Assembly: GCA_910587905.1 (NCBI GenBank)
Contig: CAJUOF010000356.1
Span: 1-8,480, forward strand
Source: an uncultured Lachnospiraceae bacterium
GTDB taxonomy: Bacteria; Bacillota_A; Clostridia; Lachnospirales; Lachnospiraceae
Direction of reading: 5' to 3'
Length of the DNA: 8,480 nt
The position numbers were made by a program, and so were the translations under genes. The number at the start of each line of letters is the position of its first letter. The first letter of the stretch is position 1. The notes under the pieces were generated by a model, which had not been told where the DNA came from, made no database searches, and saw only the letters and a program-made list of their open reading frames with translations. Positions 6,395 to 8,480 of the stretch are shown here, piece after piece.

Positions 6395-7032
6395 CTTCGT
6401 TTCCCCCTGACTTCGTCCAGATAACTGTAAATGGTAACCTTGTTGACTCCCAGCTTTTCCGCAGCTTTTTCCACGCTCCCTTTCATTAAGAAGATTCCCC
6501 TGGTCTCCATGAAGCGGATCTTCTCAATGCGTTCTTCCCTGGACAGGTCTGAGGCACAGACATTTCCAAGAATCCCGTCCATCAGCTTTTCGATCATCAC
6601 GGCCACGTGGCCGGTCTTTTCGGTATCCTCATCCGGTCTTTCGGCCTCGGCCTCTTTCTCCGGGAGAAAGCTCTGTAAGAATCGGATCTGCTCGGAAATT
6701 CTTGTGGTATCCAGGTTGATGCACAGAGCCCCCCGAAGATGTCCGTCCTCATCCTTGATCAGCAGGGTGGAGGAACGGATCAGCCTGCCGTTTGGGGCGG
6801 TAAAATAGTAATTGGCCACATAGTCTTCCGTTAAATGTTCGGAGAGGATCACCTGGCGGACCAGATGGTCAAAGCTGTCCCCGGGTTTTCGTCCCGTCAC
6901 CGCGCCTCCCGCCACGTATACGACGGAATGCTCCGGCATGTCCAGATCATGCAGGACCACCTCGCAGTCGGGACCGAAGGTGCGGGCCAGCATGTTGGCG
7001 GCGGAGACATAGGGAATGAGGATCTGTTTCAT
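6391..7032 (-). CDS. YheO/DauR-type PAS-HTH transcriptional regulator
   Basis: The 213-residue protein has the two-part layout of the YheO family: an N-terminal PAS-like sensor (about 5-115; FGPDCEVVLHDL at 19-30, GAVTGRKPGD at 43-52, IRSSTLLIKDEDG at 85-97, GALCINLD at 101-108), an acidic linker (about 124-140), and a C-terminal helix-turn-helix (about 145-208; RGIFLMKGSVEKAAEKLGV then NKVTIYSYLDEVRG). A characterised relative, DauR of Pseudomonas, represses D-arginine catabolism genes, and E. coli YheO shares the architecture; the ligand of this protein is unknown. It is the second gene of the operon, 33 bases after the aldolase-type gene, with AAGGAAG upstream of the ATG, and it overlaps the hydrolase start by four bases. 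I infer autoregulation of this operon, perhaps through the inverted repeats at 8207-8244, in response to a D-amino acid or related metabolite. Confidence 0.9.
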   Translation of the reverse strand: MKQILIPYVSAANMLARTFGPDCEVVLHDLDMPEHSVVYVAGGAVTGRKPGDSFDHLVRQVILSEHLTEDYVANYYFTAPNGRLIRSSTLLIKDEDGHLRGALCINLDTTRISEQIRFLQSFLPEKEAEAERPDEDTEKTGHVAVMIEKLMDGILGNVCASDLSREERIEKIRFMETRGIFLMKGSVEKAAEKLGVNKVTIYSYLDEVRGKRR

Positions 7033-7065
7033 GGGTATACTTCCTTTATGAGATTTTTTGGCCCC

Positions 7066-8175
7066 TCAGCATAACTTTCCGCGGCAGGCGACGGCCAGCT
7101 CTTTCACCACCTCGCTGCCGGAAATCAGATAGGCCCGGTCATAAAGATTGCATACCGGGCAGACGTGGACGGGAATGATCCGCACCTTGTCGCCGATGCA
7201 CACTCTGTCATGAAATTCTCTGTCATAGAGGATGGCATGTTCGTCAAATACGGAGTCGATGTGGGCTCCCGGGTATTCCAGGATGGTGCCTTTGCCGGGG
7301 GTGGCACAGATGCCGGCCGTGCGCTCCTGCATGGTAAGCCCCTTGGCTCCCACGTCCAGAATGGTGCGGGTGTCGGTGGGCTTGCTGATAACGGTGGCCA
7401 GGACGGTGGCCGCGCAGCGATCCAGGGTTCCGACGGCGTGTCCCTGGGAGGCGTCCATCAGGGCGTAGGTGCCGGGCCGGAGTTCCGTGATGCCTTCCAG
7501 GATCTTCACATGGTTCATAAAAGTGGGCGTTGCGCCGTAGCTCACCACAGAACAGGGCATGCCGTGGGCTTTTGCCAGATCCACGAAATGGAGCGTCCTC
7601 CTCTGGGCCTCCTCCGCGAGGCTGTGGAGCCCGGCGAGGTCCGCTGCGTGATAGCTGTTGCCGTCATGGGAGAAGATTCCTGAAAAGGACACGTGGGGAC
7701 AGTCCTTCAGGGTGTCTAAGAGCCGGATGAAATCCTCCTCCCGGATGATGCCGGAGCGGTTTTCTCCCACCTCGATCTCGATCAGCACCGGGACGGTGAT
7801 CTCATTTGCAGAAAATACCTTCTCGGCCTGGGTCACCTGGCAGGGAGTATCCACGCCGAAGGAGATGCGGACGCCAATTTTTGAGAGAGCCGCGATCCGT
7901 TCCAGCTTCTGGCTGCCCACGATCTCATTGGCGATGAAGATGTCCTTAAGGCCCCACTGGGCCATGACCTCGGCCTCCCCCACCTTTGCGACGGCGATTC
8001 CGCAGGCGCCCTGAGTTTCCTGAAGCATGGCAAGTTCCGGCATCTTGTGGGTCTTGGTATGGGGGCGTAATTTCACATTGTTTTCATCGGCATAGTGCTG
8101 CATGTCGGCAAGATTTTTGAGAAGCCGTTCCCGGTCGATGAGCAGGGACGGAGTGTCCAGTTCTGTATAGCGCAT
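7066..8175 (-). CDS. D-threonine aldolase / D-serine dehydratase family PLP enzyme
   Basis: The 369 residues match the fold-type-III family of D-threonine aldolase, D-serine dehydratase and 3-hydroxy-D-aspartate aldolase/dehydratase. The N-terminal alanine-racemase-like barrel carries RPHTKTHK (37-44), with Lys41 as the expected PLP lysine, then GIAVAKVGEAEVM (59-71), GIFSHDGNSY (166-175), and ELRPGTYALMDASQ (231-244). The C-terminal domain has GAKGLT, DEHAIL (311-316) and HVCPVCN (337-343), where His337 and Cys339 correspond to the zinc ligands of eukaryotic D-serine dehydratase. Such enzymes act on D-beta-hydroxy amino acids by retro-aldol cleavage or by elimination of water and ammonia; sequence alone does not decide between them. 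It is the first gene of a - strand operon with AAGGAGG 8 bases before the ATG. No signal peptide. Family assignment is firm; substrate and reaction are open. Confidence 0.9.
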   Translation of the reverse strand: MRYTELDTPSLLIDRERLLKNLADMQHYADENNVKLRPHTKTHKMPELAMLQETQGACGIAVAKVGEAEVMAQWGLKDIFIANEIVGSQKLERIAALSKIGVRISFGVDTPCQVTQAEKVFSANEITVPVLIEIEVGENRSGIIREEDFIRLLDTLKDCPHVSFSGIFSHDGNSYHAADLAGLHSLAEEAQRRTLHFVDLAKAHGMPCSVVSYGATPTFMNHVKILEGITELRPGTYALMDASQGHAVGTLDRCAATVLATVISKPTDTRTILDVGAKGLTMQERTAGICATPGKGTILEYPGAHIDSVFDEHAILYDREFHDRVCIGDKVRIIPVHVCPVCNLYDRAYLISGSEVVKELAVACRGKLC

Positions 8176-8183
8176 GTGGCAGT

Positions 8184-8190
8184 CCTCCTT
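8184..8190 (-). promoter_or_regulatory. Ribosome binding site of the aldolase/dehydratase-type gene
   Basis: AAGGAGG on the - strand, a near-perfect Shine-Dalgarno sequence, ends 8 bases before the ATG at 8175. It settles the start of the first gene of the operon. Confidence 0.9.
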
Positions 8191-8206
8191 TATGTTGTCT
8201 TTTAAA

Positions 8207-8244
8207 GTTCAACGCTCCGGCGCTGAACAGCGCGAAACAGGAGC
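8207..8244 (-). promoter_or_regulatory. Overlapping inverted repeats in the operon leader (operator or RNA switch candidate)
   Basis: Between the predicted transcription start and the ribosome site, the - strand has two competing structures. Stem A pairs GCTCC (8244-8240) with GGAGC (8218-8214) and GCGCT (8233-8229) with AGCGC (8224-8220). Stem B pairs GTTCAGCGC (8228-8220) with GCGTTGAAC (8215-8207), nine pairs with one G-U, loop CGGA. They share bases and cannot form together. As DNA, the 22-bp imperfect palindrome 8207-8228 is a plausible operator for a dimeric regulator. Confidence 0.45.
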
Positions 8245-8261
8245 TAGGTTCTTTCGATTAC

Positions 8262-8290
8262 AAGATATATAAAAAAATATAAAATGTCAA
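8262..8290 (-). promoter_or_regulatory. Sigma-A-type promoter of the - strand four-gene operon
   Basis: On the - strand, a perfect -35 box TTGACA (8290-8285) is separated by 17 A/T bases from the -10 box TATCTT (8267-8262). Transcription would start near 8255, giving a leader of about 80 bases before the ATG at 8175. The surrounding DNA is extremely A/T rich, unlike the genes on either side. Confidence 0.7.
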
Positions 8291-8356
8291 TAAAAATATA
8301 AAAAATTATACAGGAAATCGCATTGATGAAAGCCGCAAAAAAATCAAAAGAAAGGG

Positions 8357-8385
8357 TTGCTGAATACGAACATATATGCTAAAAT
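8357..8385 (+). promoter_or_regulatory. Sigma-A-type promoter with extended -10 for the rightmost gene
   Basis: On the + strand, TTGCTG (8357-8362) lies 17 bases before TAAAAT (8380-8385), which is preceded by TGC (8377-8379), an extended -10 element. A start near 8392 would leave a leader of about 27 bases, including GAGGAG (8408-8413), before the ATG at 8419. It is divergent from the operon promoter at 8262-8290; the two -35 boxes are about 66 bases apart. Confidence 0.65.
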
Positions 8386-8418
8386 AATACAAACACATAT
8401 TCGATTTGAGGAGCGGAC

Positions 8419-8480
8419 ATGGAACGGGGATTTGTGGAACTGGAGAAAAAACTGCGGATTTTATCGGATGCGGCCAAGTA
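8419..8480 (+). CDS. N-terminus of probable DNA modification/repair radical SAM protein (cut by window edge)
   Basis: Only 20 complete codons are present, too few for domains. GAGGAG at 8408-8413 is 5 bases before the ATG, and a good promoter lies upstream, so this is a real gene start. The readable residues include LEKKLRILSDAAK and the next codon begins TA, allowing Tyr. This closely resembles the N-terminus of the family annotated as putative DNA modification/repair radical SAM protein, which usually starts with a KLxILSDAAKYD motif followed by a cysteine/serine-rich segment and is often paired with a uracil-DNA-glycosylase-like protein. That assignment rests on a short match from memory; the radical SAM CxxxCxxC motif lies beyond the window. 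Confidence 0.6.
   Translation, partial: MERGFVELEKKLRILSDAAK

Noticed and set aside
8261..8320. Short A/T repeats (TATAAAAA-like runs) as a repeat array or origin-like element
   Set aside because: The runs are irregular, with no constant unit or spacing, and are explained by AT-rich promoter DNA.

Overview
The window reads as chromosomal DNA from a GC-rich member of the Clostridia, most likely Lachnospiraceae-like. This is inferred from strong AGGAGG-type ribosome sites, a small rubredoxin of an anaerobe, the clostridial variety of ThyA (catalytic motif YPCAYSM rather than PPCH), a YheO/DauR-type PAS regulator, and GC-rich genes separated by a very AT-rich intergenic region. No mobile element, CRISPR array, tRNA or rRNA was seen. 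Both ends cut genes, and the first 10 bases equal the 3' end of the common Illumina adapter, so the left edge may be a contig end.

Positions 1-4335 (+ strand) hold a tightly packed gene string: the C-terminal part of a DegV fatty-acid-binding protein, a TPR lipoprotein, the ribosome-associated GTPase HflX, thymidylate synthase ThyA, dihydrofolate reductase FolA and a 52-residue rubredoxin. Most junctions overlap or are only a few bases apart (ATGA overlaps at hflX and rubredoxin). ThyA and FolA are functionally paired: ThyA oxidises methylene-tetrahydrofolate to dihydrofolate while making dTMP, and FolA reduces it back. The string ends at a strong hairpin (4352-4396) that can act as a terminator in both directions, followed by a second hairpin with a T-run (4448-4471).

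Positions 8175-4470 (- strand) hold a convergent four-gene operon. It starts from a good promoter (TTGACA, 17 bases, TATCTT, 8290-8262) and a leader with overlapping inverted repeats. Its order is: a zinc/PLP enzyme of the D-threonine aldolase/D-serine dehydratase family; a YheO-type PAS-HTH regulator; an omega-amidase (Nit2)-type carbon-nitrogen hydrolase; and a threonine-synthase-like fold-type-II PLP enzyme with a zinc ribbon. Regulator/hydrolase and hydrolase/PLP enzyme are joined by 4-base ATGA overlaps. I infer a small catabolic module for a D- or beta-hydroxy-amino acid or amide such as 3-hydroxyasparagine. The substrate is not proven by sequence, and this is the part of the window most likely to be undescribed.

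Positions 8176-8418 are the divergent promoter region. From 8419 a further + strand gene begins and runs off the window. Its N-terminus resembles the putative DNA modification/repair radical SAM family, and it has its own extended -10 promoter.
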